From Coprinellus micaceus (taxonomy: Eukaryota; Basidiomycota; Agaricomycetes; Agaricales; Psathyrellaceae), in assembly GCA_951394405.1 (NCBI GenBank), contig OX596337.1, forward strand, positions 3,596,001 to 3,660,000: a DNA stretch of 64,000 nucleotides, written 5' to 3'. The notes under the pieces are model-generated. The model was not told where the DNA came from, did not search any database, and saw nothing but the letters and a program-made list of their open reading frames with translations. Below are positions 41,385-56,000 of this stretch, piece by piece. The translations under genes were made by a program, and so were the position numbers. The stretch's first letter is position 1. Every line of letters starts with the position of its first letter.

Positions 41385-44097
41385 CTACGAGAAGTGTGGT
41401 ATGAAATCTAACCACCACGCTCCAAACGGATTGAACCCACCGAATCCCAATCCCCCAGAACTCCCCAGCACCTCCCCAGCCACCTTCACCCCTCCGTCCA
41501 CCCTCCAAACGAGCTGCAGCAGCGCAACCACCACCACCCCAAACCTCGCCGGAATGTACGCAAAAAGGAGCGGGATCGCCAGAAGCTCCAACAAGAACAT
41601 CGTAATCGCCATTTCGATCCTATCCTCGTACCCATACTTATCCGACAGCTTGAGCCCACAGAACGCGAACGAAAGCGGGCACACGACGAGGAGGACCGTG
41701 CAGACGAGGTAGAAAACGTGCGACGGATACGAGGGGTTCCCCTTCGTGAACGCATCAGCGATGGTCCCCTCCGATCCTTGCACATCCCTAAACGCCACCC
41801 CAAGCAAATGTATACCCCCAAACACCCCCGCACACAGCGCTCCCACAACCACCTTCACATTCGCCTCCCAAAGCGTCCCATGATAGTTCACCTCGGGAAT
41901 GAACGTATAAAACGTCGCCATCCTCGACTGCCCACCCGACCCCGCCTCCCTCCGCCTCCTCACATCCGCATTCACACCATTCTCCTCATCACTGAACGCT
42001 CGCCCGCTCCGCCCAGTTGGACCCCCTCGGTGATGAAACGGGTACCCATCCGTCCCGACCAGCGCTGACGCACTTTCCCGCTCAGTGTTCGTACCACCAA
42101 CAAGCCCAACGGTACGCCGCGTGCTGGCTTGCACCCTCCTCCTATGCCTCCTCCCCTCCCTCCACGTCCGCGCTGCGCCCGAGTCCGATGCGAAAGCGTT
42201 GGAGTAGAGTATATTCGTGGAGACGCGGTACTCTCGACTCCACCTGTCGTATCCTGTAGCTTTGAGACAAAGCTCGAATACGCGGTCCAGGTGGAAGTAG
42301 ACGTAGCCTCGCCAGTGTTCGACGAAGGCGTTCCAGAGCATCATGATAATGGTGTCGTCTTCAGAACTGCTCGTGATATGCGGCGGCGTCGTATCACCAG
42401 GAGGCGCCGTGGCTCGGCAGCCGTCAGGAGAACTTGGAGGCTCAGGTGCTTGCAGGTGGGTGCTACCGCGAGGCCGTCTCTCGGGCACTTGTAGATGTGC
42501 GCTATCGGAAGCATTTTCTCCAATTGGGTGCAGTGTCGAAAGTCGCGAGTTATCCTCCCCATCCCCACTTGACCGATCCACACCCTTCCCTTTATCACTC
42601 CGCCCCATCTCCTCTTTCACCTTCTCCTTCGACCTCCTCCCCCTCTTCCTCCTCTTCTTCTCATCCTCCACATCCTTCCTACTCTTCCGCTTAAATGGCA
42701 CCTCCCCCATGATCACCACCTTCACCGGCTCCGCGCCTACCCCAATCGCCGGCTTATCCCACCACGCGACGATCATCATCATATACATCGCGACGTACGC
42801 AAGGACCACGACTTCAAGGAGCAAGAGCTCCCTCCACCCCCCAAGCACAATCCTCGCCAGGCACCCGCTAAGAAACCATACCAGCTGCAAAACCAGCAGC
42901 ACAGCTAGGACAGGGTCCGCAAAGAACGTGCTTGCGATATGTCCACTCCTCGACTGAACGAGAGGTTTCGTGGCGGGAATATCGGGTACGTCTCGAGAAC
43001 GGAGAACGGGGAGGCAGGAGGGGAGGTTGGCGTGGACCGCGGCGAGGATAGGGCCTAGATCGGCGTCTTCGAGCCGTAGGTCGATGAATTCCTCTTCTTG
43101 ACTCGGCTGTGGTGAGGGGATAGGCGGCGCTTCGATCGCGTCGGGGGGAGGGGCGAAGCTGTCAATATCGGGGAGGGGTATCGTAACAGGGCGACGAGGT
43201 ATTTGTGCGGTTGAAGTAGAGGCGTAGTTTAACAACTCTTCGTCGTATGCCGGAGTATGTGAAGGAGGTGGGGTATGGATCGGGGTAAGTTCGATGTTTT
43301 CGGGTGGTGGGGAGAGTGTGATAGCTGGAATGTTGAAGGATGGTGTTGACGTATGTTCGGGCTCGGGAGATAGGACTTCGTTCGGCTGTGGAATCAATTC
43401 TGAAGGTATTGGCGGTGGTGAGCCTGTTCTCAATTGCGTTTCCGCACTTGAAGTCGCCGTCGACTCTACAAGCCCCTCGTTCCTCGTATAAATCTTGTAT
43501 ATCGCCTCCAATATCGGAACAGTGAGCGTATACAGCCTTGGCTTTCCGTCCGGCCCATCCTGCCTCACAGGCATAAGCAGTATACCCCCCATCTGAAGGA
43601 AATGCGCGTCGGTGATCGACCATCCCCTATCTAACATCGAGTTCAATACACCCCCTTGTGCACGGAGAAGTAGCAGACGCACCTTTGAACTTCGCCCAAA
43701 GATTCCTCGCGCCAAGCCACTGCCTCACACTCCAATACAGCATCATCTCTGGCAAGAAGACCGCCCACAGTACAAGCATGACCCGTCTACGGATCTTCAT
43801 CCACGGGCTATCGTAGGGCGAGGGGTAGTTGGGGTGTACGGCTATCCACGCGAAGCCGAATACGAGGAAGATGGAAGACCATAGTGTCTGGCTGAGGTTT
43901 ATCTGGGTGAGATGCGAGGGTGAGAGTGAGTCAAAGGCGAGGGCGTCGTTAACCTGGAGCGTTTGTCGCAGGGCGAGCGAAGGCGTATGCCCCAAGGAAG
44001 AATGCGTATGGAGCGTTACAGGAGATGCCGAGGTTGAGATCAAGCGTGGGTCGAATGCTGCGAGTCCGAAATGCAATAGGATCGAAAGCACGAGCAT
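41385..44097 (-). CDS. Multi-pass membrane protein, Agaricomycete family of unknown function
   Basis: Two exons, complement(41385..43630, 43683..44097), 886 residues. The intron falls between 'RNLWAKFK' and 'DRGWSITDAHFLQMGG'. The N-terminus is hydrophobic and signal-like ('MLVLSILLHFGLAAF'), then come two membrane segments ('SSIFLVFGFAWIAV', 'MLVLWAVFLPEMMLYWSVRQW'). A long Pro/Ser-rich loop of about 250 residues follows, then a membrane pair ('VLAVLLVLQLVWFLSGCLA', 'LLLLEVVVLAYVAMYMMMIV'), a basic-acidic linker and three to four C-terminal segments. The 'YWSVRQWLGAR...HFLQMGG' block is, from memory, a hallmark of a large Agaricomycete family without an assigned role. A transporter or sensor function cannot be decided from the sequence. 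Confidence 0.78.
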
Positions 44098-44793
44098 CTC
44101 CTCTGATTAGCTTCCCTTCATCCAACAAGTATCGAATACACCGCGAAAGCCGGGAGAGCGAGGAACGAGGTAAGAAGGTCGTAGTGGTTCTGTGTAAAAG
44201 GGCTATAAGCAATGAGGGGCACGCACCCACTTACTGCCGTCACGGCCCTGGCATCTCGTCAAGGCGGTCCTTTTACAGCCCGCACCCAGCGCAATTGCCA
44301 ATTGAAGGCGCTCCCAAGTCCGCGAACTGTCACAACATGATGTAGATTGTTGTTATGTGAGTCAAAGCACTGCACCTCCGGAATGTCAGTACCTAAACAC
44401 GTCGGAATGCGGCACGCCCGTCGAGTTAAACTCACAGTCTATACGGGAATCTAGGCGATCTCGGACCCCATAACAGCAGTGGTCTACGGCAGAGCTGCGG
44501 AACCAATGGGACGGCGGGGTTTGTGCTGGGGAGAGCATGACCGGCCCTAAGGCGGGGAAATCACGGGACACGGGCGCTTAATGCGTGTTTGCCCCTATCT
44601 CGATGACGCGTCCCTGTGGGTAGGGGTAAGGGACGTTGCTGTGGGGTTAATTGGGCTCACACATGGAAGGATTCGATGAAAAATATTCGTCGGAGGATAC
44701 TAGCACTATTGCAGACGATATCGCGATCTACATTGTCCATGAAATTCTTTTGTTCAACGGTGACTCATACGCAAACCCCAGGGAAAAGAAAGC
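44098..44793. other. Intergenic, no gene recognised
   Basis: It holds the 5' flank of the membrane protein gene and the 3' flank of P5C dehydrogenase, with one GGGCGCTTA at 44572. Upstream coding exons of the membrane protein cannot be excluded but are not needed. Confidence 0.4.
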
Positions 44794-46977
<2,184 letters not shown>

Positions 46978-47327
46978 GGTGGTGGTGAGAGATGAAGATT
47001 GAGTTATCGATAGAAGGAGGGCCTATTTATCTTCAGAACCCTCAATTCCATTCGGTTCCAAGCATGGAACACTCCCAGGATCGGGTCATTCGGCTCTAAG
47101 AATGGTTAGAGGCAGAACAGGGTAGCGGGCGGACCATGTCCGACTCGTCGCAATAGGAGCCTCGCGCGTCGCTTAGATTAGCTCCATCACATTACATCAG
47201 TTCTTCCTATCTTATCTGTCTAATGAAGTCACTACAAAATTAATACGACGACTACAAACCATTAGAAACCCAATGTAATGTACCAATGTCCGCCCAATAT
47301 CCAGTCTAGAGGTATAATATGGCGCCC
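46978..47327. other. Intergenic, promoter of P5C dehydrogenase
   Basis: On the minus strand a GATAAATAGG at about 47021-47030, some 45 bp before the ATG, could serve as a TATA element. Nothing else is evident. Confidence 0.35.
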
Positions 47328-48218
47328 TCAAGTCGTCGAGGGCAGTGAATCGATCGCCTCCTTCAAGTCTCGCAGAACTTTCCACGACTCGAGGACACTC
47401 CCCATACACCTCACACACCCGCTCCTATTCGCCGCTCCATACAAGAAATCCAATCCAAACACCACATCCGTCGTCGGCCTCGCCTTCAGCTCCTCCACCG
47501 CGCTCCTCTCCCACTCAATCCACCACTTCGGGGGACCCTGGGCCGTAAACACACTGCCATTGCACTGCATGCACTTAATCAGGCCTCCACACTGATCATC
47601 CTCTTCTCCCATCTTCCGGATGAACTCGATCGCTGCTTCTGAGCGCCTTTTGTGGAGGACCAGCAGCCGGTGGTAGTCGAACGCCACCATACTCTTCAAG
47701 GACTCCGCGGCCGCGTCCTCCAACTTCAAAAGGTCTGTACCCAGGGTGTACCTCGAGGCGACCTTCGCCTCGTCCGTCAGCCCGTACCGGCACGCGATGG
47801 CGTAGACTTTGACAGGGGATGCATGGAGGAATGGAGAGGATATAAGGAATCCTCGCAACGAGGCAGTGACGGCGTCGAACTCGTATTTGATGGCAGCGGC
47901 GAGTACTGGGTCGAGCTCGTCGAGCGAGTGCAATACCGGGTCCGGGATGGGGTAAACAAAGCGGAGGAGTGGTTCCAGGACATCCCGCGATTCGCTGACC
48001 GGAATTTCTGGGATATCCGCCTTCTCCAACTTGTCGTGTGGTGGCGCTTGCGGAAGGGTGAACATATCCCGGAAGAAAGGCGAGGCCAATGATAGAATGC
48101 ATTTGTGCACTCGGAATTTGGTTGGAGAAACGGGGTCGCTGGAGAGCAGGACTACGTCGGCGTCCGCAGCGTCGAACTCATAGCTTGCAGTCGAAGCGAT
48201 AGAGGGGCAAGAAGGCAT
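47328..48218 (-). CDS. BTB/POZ domain protein
   Basis: Intronless, 296 residues. The BTB fold begins near residue 20 with 'DADVVLLSSDP' and continues through 'FRVHKCILSLASPFFRDMF', the strand-helix core of the domain, then 'IPVSESRDVLEPLLRFVYP' and an alpha-helical back region ('VYAIACRYGLTDEAKVASRY'). Four cysteines in two clusters near the C-terminus ('CGGLIKCMQC' and 'SGCVRCMG') might bind metal. BTB proteins of this short fungal type are usually dimerising adaptors, some for Cul3 ubiquitin ligases. No kelch or MATH partner domain is present. The substrate is unknown. Confidence 0.85.
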   Translation of the reverse strand: MPSCPSIASTASYEFDAADADVVLLSSDPVSPTKFRVHKCILSLASPFFRDMFTLPQAPPHDKLEKADIPEIPVSESRDVLEPLLRFVYPIPDPVLHSLDELDPVLAAAIKYEFDAVTASLRGFLISSPFLHASPVKVYAIACRYGLTDEAKVASRYTLGTDLLKLEDAAAESLKSMVAFDYHRLLVLHKRRSEAAIEFIRKMGEEDDQCGGLIKCMQCNGSVFTAQGPPKWWIEWERSAVEELKARPTTDVVFGLDFLYGAANRSGCVRCMGSVLESWKVLRDLKEAIDSLPSTT

Positions 48219-48511
48219 GATAGTTGGGGGGAAGGTAAAACGGCATCATGTCTTATAGGGCAGCAACGGGATTACATACTGTTGGAATGTAGCGTGATTG
48301 CGGACCTCCACCAATACAGTTGACGCAAACCACCCACTGCGCGCTGTGAGGGATGGTACAAATCGAAACAGGTGCAAGCCAGTGTCACCGTCGCCAACAG
48401 GCTGACGATTTTGTCGAAGTCTGATTGGCGGCTTCCTTGGCAGCCACACAGGCCAAAATCGCTAAAGTGCCTCCTCCAGTGACGTCCTTCCGCACATCTC
48501 CCACAGCCCTC

Positions 48512-50075
48512 TCAATACCGTCCTCCTCTCCCCGAGTACCTCTCCCGGCTCCTGCTTCTCTGCCGATCCTTGTCTCGATACTTATCATGGTCCTTTCCCC
48601 GGGGTGATCGAGATCTGGATGTCTTCCTCCGGCTACTCTTTCCGTCTCTCTCGCGACTGCGGCTGCGTTTCCTCGACCCATGACCCCTTGAACGGTCGGC
48701 GTGGTCAAACACCATACCATAGTCTCCTCTGGGCGCCCCGCTGCTTTCGGAACCTCGGTATCTGCGAGTCTCCTCCAGGTCATCGCGCCCACCAAAACCT
48801 CGTCGTTCTTGCTTTCGTGGCTTGATGATATCATTCGACCAGTTGCCGTTGGACTTCGCCACGGATTGTGAGCTAGCAATGAAAAGGTTAGATCAGTCAA
48901 AGCCCAGACAGAAAGTGACAGGGTGGACATACAAATCAACCCATATACGGCGATCGTCTACAAGGACGTTTTGCATCTTGAAGTATGCCTTGAACAAGAA
49001 CATGAGAGATTGCAGATATCGTTTACGTGAGGGGACTCACCTGTTCAGCATCCTCCCTCCTGTCAAACTCCACAAACGCATACTGCAACGAATCCCCGGT
49101 CTTCTTGTCCCTTATGACTTGACAGCTCATGATCATCCCAAACCTTGAAAAGATAAGTTCGAGGTCCTCGTCCCGCGTCGCCGGGTTCAGCTTGCACACA
49201 AAGAGGACATTCTCCGGAGGGCGGACGTTGGCAAAGGGGAGGTCTCCAACCATTTCCAGGGTTAAGGCTGAAGCAGCGGCGGCTTTCTCCCTGCGAAGTT
49301 TCTCTTCCTCTTCCTCAGGCAGCGTTGCTAGTGGGTCTTCATCTTCAGCAATTCGTGTTGAGATGTCTGGGGGACGTGTTGGAGAGCCTGGTGGTACCAA
49401 AAGGCCAGGTGGGTCGGGGAAAGGGTCGTCTACAAGCGGAAACGACCATATGAATGAGCCAACGATGCAGGGCACAGTACATACCGAAACGCGTACGCAC
49501 CAAGAACGATCACATGCCTAATCCGCACATCCTTGAACGGCCGACTCCCCTGGTCCACGAACACCTCATTGAGCTTCTCCAGTGTCTCCAGCCCCTCCAC
49601 TACGTGCCCAAACACCGCATGCTTCCCATCCAAATAGTCGATACCATCTCCCAGCGTGATGAAGAACTGGCTTCCACACCCACCCTTGTGCCCTTCCAGC
49701 GCAGGTGCCACCGCCATCGACACTGTTCCGCGTGTCGTGTGCTTGAGTTTCATGTTGATTTCCGGGGGGAAGTAGCGGGGGATGCTGATGCCGGTGTTAC
49801 TTTTCGAGGCGAGGTATGACCATATCGACTCGCCGCCTGTGCCCGTCGCGGTGGGATCGCCGGCCTGAGCGAGAAAGTCTTTTGATACTAGAGCATACCA
49901 ATTAGTTAAATGGCCTGAAGAGAATGCACGGGATAAACGTACCATTGAAGAACGCGTTGAGGTTGTAATAGTAGACTTTACATAACTTCAGAAAGTTCTC
50001 GCATGTCTTTGGACAAGCTTCAGTCTCAAGATCAATGATAATGTCGCCGAGAGAGGTTTCGAAGAGTACGGACAT
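48512..50075 (-). CDS. Cyclophilin-RRM peptidyl-prolyl isomerase (PPIL4/Rct1-like)
   Basis: Five exons, complement(48512..48872, 48933..48988, 49041..49429, 49501..49887, 49943..50075), 441 residues. The cyclophilin domain covers about residues 1-170 ('[17 protein letters not shown]', '[20 protein letters not shown]', '[17 protein letters not shown]'). A linker starting '[10 protein letters not shown]' leads to an RRM near 235-315 ('[20 protein letters not shown]', '[20 protein letters not shown]'). The tail is Arg/Ser/Asp-rich. This order is that of PPIL4, plant CYP59 and fission yeast Rct1, nuclear isomerases linked to RNA polymerase II CTD phosphorylation and splicing. The active-site Arg and Trp positions of classical cyclophilins look substituted in the visible motifs, as in that subgroup, so catalytic strength is uncertain. 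Confidence 0.9.
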
Positions 50076-50357
50076 GCCTACCCTTCAAAAAAGAGCCTCT
50101 CTTCAACAGGGAGAAAGGATACAGGGAAATAGTTGTGGAGGTGGTTGAACAGCAAGAACGGTCAGTGGGATGTCCGAGTTGCCGACAGTGATTCACGCGG
50201 AGATAGAATTCTCGGCAGGCTCGGCAGACCAGCGCTTAACATGCATGCACCCAGGTGTTGAGGTCGTACAATTCGATAGCACAGTTAGATGCAGCTACAT
50301 TTACATGAATAATATATATACAGCGATTTGACACGTTATTCTGCAAAATTTCCCACC

Positions 50358-52333
50358 TCAGGTCGCCTTCGTCGTCCAGTAACTCGGGAACACACCCGAC
50401 AACTCTTCCAAATACCAAAAGTTAGCGGCCGCCTTCTTCTTGCCCTTCTTCTTTGGAGCAGGTGCTGCAGACGCCTCCACAGGCTGGCGAACAATCTGGA
50501 TCCACGTGGCCGCCAAACTCATCCCTTTGACCAACTTCTCGAACACCTCAGGCTGGACCAGAACCGTGATATCATCGTTCCCTGGGTCGTGTGGCTTCGG
50601 CGTCGAGGCGGGGGCATTCTCCCCTTCCTTTTTGGTCGCGTAAGGCGGCTGGACGACAGGGCCATTGGAGTTCTCCAGGATCTCGGGATCAGCGTAGCCT
50701 GGAAACTCCCCTCCATCCCAGTTCAGCCACGGGCTCAAGACCACCTGCGGGAAAGTTCTCTCCAACACCGACTCCACTCCCGCTGCGTCTGCGACGTAGG
50801 GAGCACCCTTGGTGACCGATGGCTTGGGGAGTGGGTTGGTTGGCACGGGGGTGAGAGCGGTGATACGCCTGAATGATTTCTCGACAATCCCCGTGGTGTG
50901 AGTGAGGGGAAGGGTGGTCGGGCCCAGGAGGCTCGTAAGCGAGACCTTCGACGATTCGGATTCGAGCGCCCAGTTGTTTACCTCCTCATCCGTGTTGGCC
51001 TCGTTACCCTCCGCGCCCCATCCAGCAGAGTCCCAGCCGCCGCCTCCGTTGCTAGATCCCCACCCGGAACCCGTCGTCGCTCCCCATCCCGTGGTTTCGC
51101 CCTCTTGTTCAGATTCAGGCAGTATGAGCTCTGGGGTGGGCACCTCCGCGGCCTTTTCAGCCTCTTCATCCGCCTCGTTAGCGGCTTTGAGCTTATCTAG
51201 CCAATCCTGGTCAACCTCTAGCTGTTGGAACACCCGCGTCTTCTCACCCCAGCACTGACGACAGCCTTTGCTGAACTCGTCGGGGGTAGATTCGGAGATG
51301 AGCCCAGTCAGAGGCAGCTCGATGAGCGCTTTCTTCGCGATATCCACCGCTGAGCGGATGCCAGGGCCCAAGCTAGGGAATGTTCGGCTTCGAAGAAGGA
51401 ACTCCAAGAAGAATATGCAGAGTCGAGGTGCTTGTTCAAGGTTGATTCTGGACCTGTTGAGACTGTGAACAAGATATAACAACTGGTGGCGGTATGCCTA
51501 CCAGATCACTCCCTTGGATCGAAGGTGAGCGGATAGGAATATCTTGATTGTCCTCTCTGGGTCAGCGAAGAACTGCCTCGCTTTCTTGATCTTGGGATCG
51601 GTGTTTGGACCTTCAGCATCGCTGTCATCGTCGTAGTCGACATCCATATCATCATCGCCCGAGGATTCGTCTTCATCATCTCGCAGAGGTTCCTTGAACA
51701 CCTTCTTCCTGGACGGTTGATCCTTCTTTATGACTGCTAACTCGATTCCAAGGAATACCTGTAGCTAGTGAAAGGGTCAGTTGGAGGAACGCTGCATTTT
51801 GGTGCGGTGGACTTACCATGGTCCAGAGCCACGACACGTCAGTTTGGTGGTTTCGGGGCAAGGGCCACCTCCGAGTCATCTTGAAGTCCCTCGCTGCCGA
51901 TAAGAACTTTGCTAACCTGGATTCGCTCCTACGGGGGCATCAGTCTACCGACCCTTCAAATGCCTACGCATCGTACTCACGCATTCGTCGGCTTCGCGAT
52001 CCTCCTTCCCTCATTCTCCGCCCAATCCAGCCACCACGGCACCTCCTGATTATTGTCCAAATACTTCTGCCTCTCTTCCTTCTCCTTCTTCTGCCTCTTC
52101 GCCTTCGTCTTGCACCGATCAGTGCCATGTTCTTTCACCTGGACAGTAGGTATGCCCAGGGTATCCAGTTCGACAGTGTTATCCTTGGCATCGGGCTCCA
52201 TCGCGATCCCTCGCTCCTTGAAGTCCTTGAAGGTGATCAGCACGATACCTCCGGGCGGGGCTTTGGGGAAATCGCGGGGAAAGGTCAGGCGACCATCCTG
52301 TGGGGGAGCAGCAGCAGCAGCAGTCGTAGTCAT
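50358..52333 (-). CDS. Arb1-like protein with GW/WG repeats (putative Argonaute partner)
   Basis: Four exons, complement(50358..51462, 51502..51758, 51817..51928, 51981..52333), 608 residues. After a low-complexity start and a Lys/Glu helix come 'WWLDWAENEG' and 'LAKFLSAARDFKMTRRWPLP', an acidic linker, then 'KKARQFFADPERTIKIFLSA' and 'LCIFFLEFLLRSRTFPSL'. The layout, with a helical core ending in a 'DIAKKALIEL' segment, resembles fungal Arb1, a subunit of the Argonaute siRNA chaperone complex. Residues about 365-392 contain four GW dipeptides ('TTGWG', 'GSGWG', 'GGGWD', 'AGWGA'), the composition of Argonaute-binding hooks in GW182-type proteins. The C-terminus has a Lys-rich patch. Family recall is moderate. 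The GW cluster is seen directly. Confidence 0.55.
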
Positions 52334-53045
52334 ATTCCTGTTGAGAGTATTCGGTTGAACGCCAGCCAAGACAGATCCGGACGTCGTGGTTGAAATTCAA
52401 GTGAAGAAGGAATATGCGGTGGGGCGCGCGACTTTTGAAGTTCGTTTCGAACCCAGTCCGGGGATTTCCGGACGATAGAACCCCAGAACACATCCATAAC
52501 TGCCAGAGAAGACACAGGCTGAAGCCAAGGCGGTAAAGGTGTTTTAGCTATTGAACAAGAACCGCTTCTCTGAGGGAGAACATCTTTCCGGGGTCAGTGA
52601 ACGCCCGGGAAAGTTTGTACTGGCGGGCGTCCCAGTAGGTCTGCACTAGATTGGTTAAATCGTTCGCGAAGTTGGAACACTTCCCTACCACTTCATTTCG
52701 CCCCACAAAGAACCAGGAGGGAAGCAACTTGATTGCGATACTAAAGGATTGACATGAGAATCGTCACTGAAAGAATGGAAAGGAAGGTCATAAGGTAGCA
52801 AAAGGCGCAGCTCTATTACGAAGGGAGGAATATAGCCATCGAGGCAGAGGCGGTAGAGAAAGGATGCGAGCGGGAAGAATAAAGTACACACTTTGAAGAA
52901 CCAAAAGGACTGTCAAAGACCGAGAACCATAACGGGGCTGGTGAGCCCACAAGAGAGAAACATGCAACGGGGAGACAATGAACGTGATATGTGGTGAATG
53001 TTCAGGAGCAAAGGAGTAACGAAACGGTCAGAATAGAGAGTCAAA
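52334..53045. other. Intergenic, no gene recognised
   Basis: It lies between two minus-strand genes and holds the promoter of the Arb1-like gene and the 3' flank of the BOI-like gene. No gene or repeat is evident. Confidence 0.4.
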
Positions 53046-56000
53046 TCAATAGCCGTAGTGAGGAGCCATGAACGATCCTGCAGTCACCGACCCCGCCATC
53101 GAAGCGAGCGTTCGGCGCTTATCTTCCCACGCCCTAAGCGCCCGCAGCAGCTGCAGGATCTTATCGCGTTTCCCTTGCCTCACATCGTTGATGCTGACAC
53201 TCCCCATCTTCACGTCGTTGTCCAAGAGGAAGTCGAACAGTCTGAACAAGCCATCGAGCTTATCGTCTGCTGGATCCGTGGGGAACGCCGTGTCAGGTAC
53301 GGGCGGGGAGGCAGGCCTGCCCTTAATCGATTCAGCAATTCGAAGGAGACCCAGGCCTCCAAATAGAGGTCCAATGGTGTCCTTAACCTGAAGATGATCG
53401 GGGAGGTGGGAGTTAGCCCAATCTATGAGGCTGTCTTCCGCCGCGGAGGTGGTAATCTAAAAGATGATACTGAGACATGGAATTATATGAATATCATAGT
53501 ACCTACGGTAGACCTGATCGAAGTGCCTCGTTTCAAATCTCTCGATGGCCTGGGCGGCGCCGCGGTGCGCGGAGTGGCTACGCTACCGTTGACGGAGGCG
53601 GCATCGTCGGAGAAGAAGGTTTGGACGCCTTGTCGACCGGCGCTGGCTTCGCCGTTGTTGGGTAAGCCCATCAACACGCGAGCGTCACGGCTGGAAAGTT
53701 GGTTAGGGTTCTCCCGACGGAGGGCCTTCTGTGTGGCGTCGCGGGCACCGGGAGATGGAGGACGGGGAGCGGGATTCATAGTCTGGGCGACGGCCAGGGG
53801 GATAGTGGGAATGTTGCAAGATGAAACGACGGGTCCTAAAGCACGGTTAGCTTGTGCTCATGATTATGGGGTAAGGTCCTTACTGGTATAGTCACGGCCA
53901 ATGGTGGCCTTCATGATAGCCTTCATCCATTCGCGAATTACTGTTTTCTCTTCAGAGCTGAAGTAGTGAGTCTTATCGTGGTCATGGTCAATGCGGAAGC
54001 AGTAGCGGCCAGGATCGAGAGTCTCGTCGACCGTCACTCTGTATCCGTGGATGTTAATATAGCCCTTGAGGCGAGTCTCCTAAACGTCTTGTCAGCTTTG
54101 GCATCCGCGAGATTAGCTATCAGAACGCACCGTCCTGTTGTTGGAGCGCAAGATATATAGATGCTCGCCCTTCAAAACGAAGTACCTCGGCTTCCATGTG
54201 TTATACCTGACCGCCTTCTTCCTCATCCACCCCGTATAATCCGGCTCACCGACCTGTTCCAGGATACTCTGTCCTGGCCTGATGTTCCCGGTCCCGTCTG
54301 GCACAGCGGTACCGGCTTGCAGTGATGCTGGAGTCGACGACGTCCTCTTCCTAAGCGTAGACCTCTGTTCAATTGAAGGCCTCTCAGCCGGCTTCTCTTC
54401 AGTGGGCTCAAATGCAGATGGCTTTGCGATCGCAGAGGCGATGTTGGCAGCAGAGACCACGGTGGAGCTCGAGACGTTACGGGACTTGTCTTTCTTCTCG
54501 ATAGGACTGGGCTTCTTGGAGGGTGAAGTAGGAGTGGAGGGTCGTTGTGAGGAAGATTTACGAATGCTGGAACCTCCCAAACGGCTGAATACAGAGTTGG
54601 ACTTCGGGTCTCCGACAGAGTCCTCGCTATGGAACCTTGTCAGGATAACGTTCGTTGGACGGTACCAGTTAGGGTACGAACCTTGGTGGAGGCTTGCGAC
54701 CCTTTCCAATGGAACCGCCAAAGGTATTGCCGAAGATACTCAACCGGTCGCTCGATTTACCGTCCAGACTTCGCTTGTTGCGGTGCCTCGATCCAACAGT
54801 GTTCGACCTCACATGGTCTTTCTCCTTCGTCGGTTCCTTCTCCTTGTCAGTAAGATCCCGGGCCTCCTTGGTGGAGGCAGAGGGAGCCAAAGAGCCATCC
54901 TTCGACGTTCTCGAGCCAATCGACAAGCTGGAGGAATCATGCGAGCGACCGAAGAGCCGGCGCCGCACGCTCGTGGATGAAGCAACGACTTCACCCTGAC
55001 AACCGGAGTCAGCATATAGCCTGTTAGAGAAATGGAAATGCCTTACATCGCTCATGTGTGCACGGTCTTCTTCAGGGGTATGAACCTGAGGCGCTTCAAT
55101 GATAACCTTGTCCTTTAGCGACGGGGCGCTCGGAGACAGCATGAGCTGACTTGGGCGACCCCGCTTAGCCGCACGTCAGGGACATGGTAATAATGCAAAT
55201 CAAAGAGATAAACTTACTGCACCTCGGCCATTGGCAGACTCGGACACCGCAATCCCCAGTCCAACGGCGGCGAGCTGCCCGGCTGTGGCGTTTACTGGGA
55301 GGCCGTTGGTCTCGTTAACTTCAGGTTGTGGCATCAAGGGTCCATTGGAAGACAAACTGTAACCCATGGGGCTGCCCATTGAGCTATGTGTGCTGTGCGT
55401 TTGGCCGTACAAGGGTGTCCCGGGGAAGGAATGGTGAGAGTGTGTTTGACTGAGCGACCGGTGGTGAACTGATGGCTGGTGGATGATGGAGGATGGCGTG
55501 TGGACCTCTGGACGAGGCTCGAAGGAGGAAACGGAAGGAGGGCGACGGAGTTCGGCGATTGCGTTCGCGATTCGCATGCGCTTGCCGAAGGCGGGGATCC
55601 CGATTTCAGTCTTCAGAACGTTGACATCAAGCTCGAGTAGGACGTCTCCTGTGATTTCTTGCTCTGGAAGACAAGTTAGTTCGAACAAATCGAGAGTGAG
55701 GAGTAGAATACGTACCGGTGAACTTGTTGCAGACATCCTCATCGAATCCTTTGCTCTTTAGCCACTCAATAACTTCCTCCACTGACCAATCATTGGGGTG
55801 CTTCGGCTCTTTCTTCTCTTCAACTTCCGCAGGAGCAGCGGACGTAGGCGCAGTCGACGAAATGGATGTTCCTTGGAAAGGCGTTGAGAGACCAAAGCCC
55901 GAGGCTTGACTCGATGCGGTTGGTGAGGGAACGACGGCCAGGGGTTGCGTGGCGAAAGCTGGGGCGCTATTCCGCTTGGTATCAAGGGGCGGAACAGATG

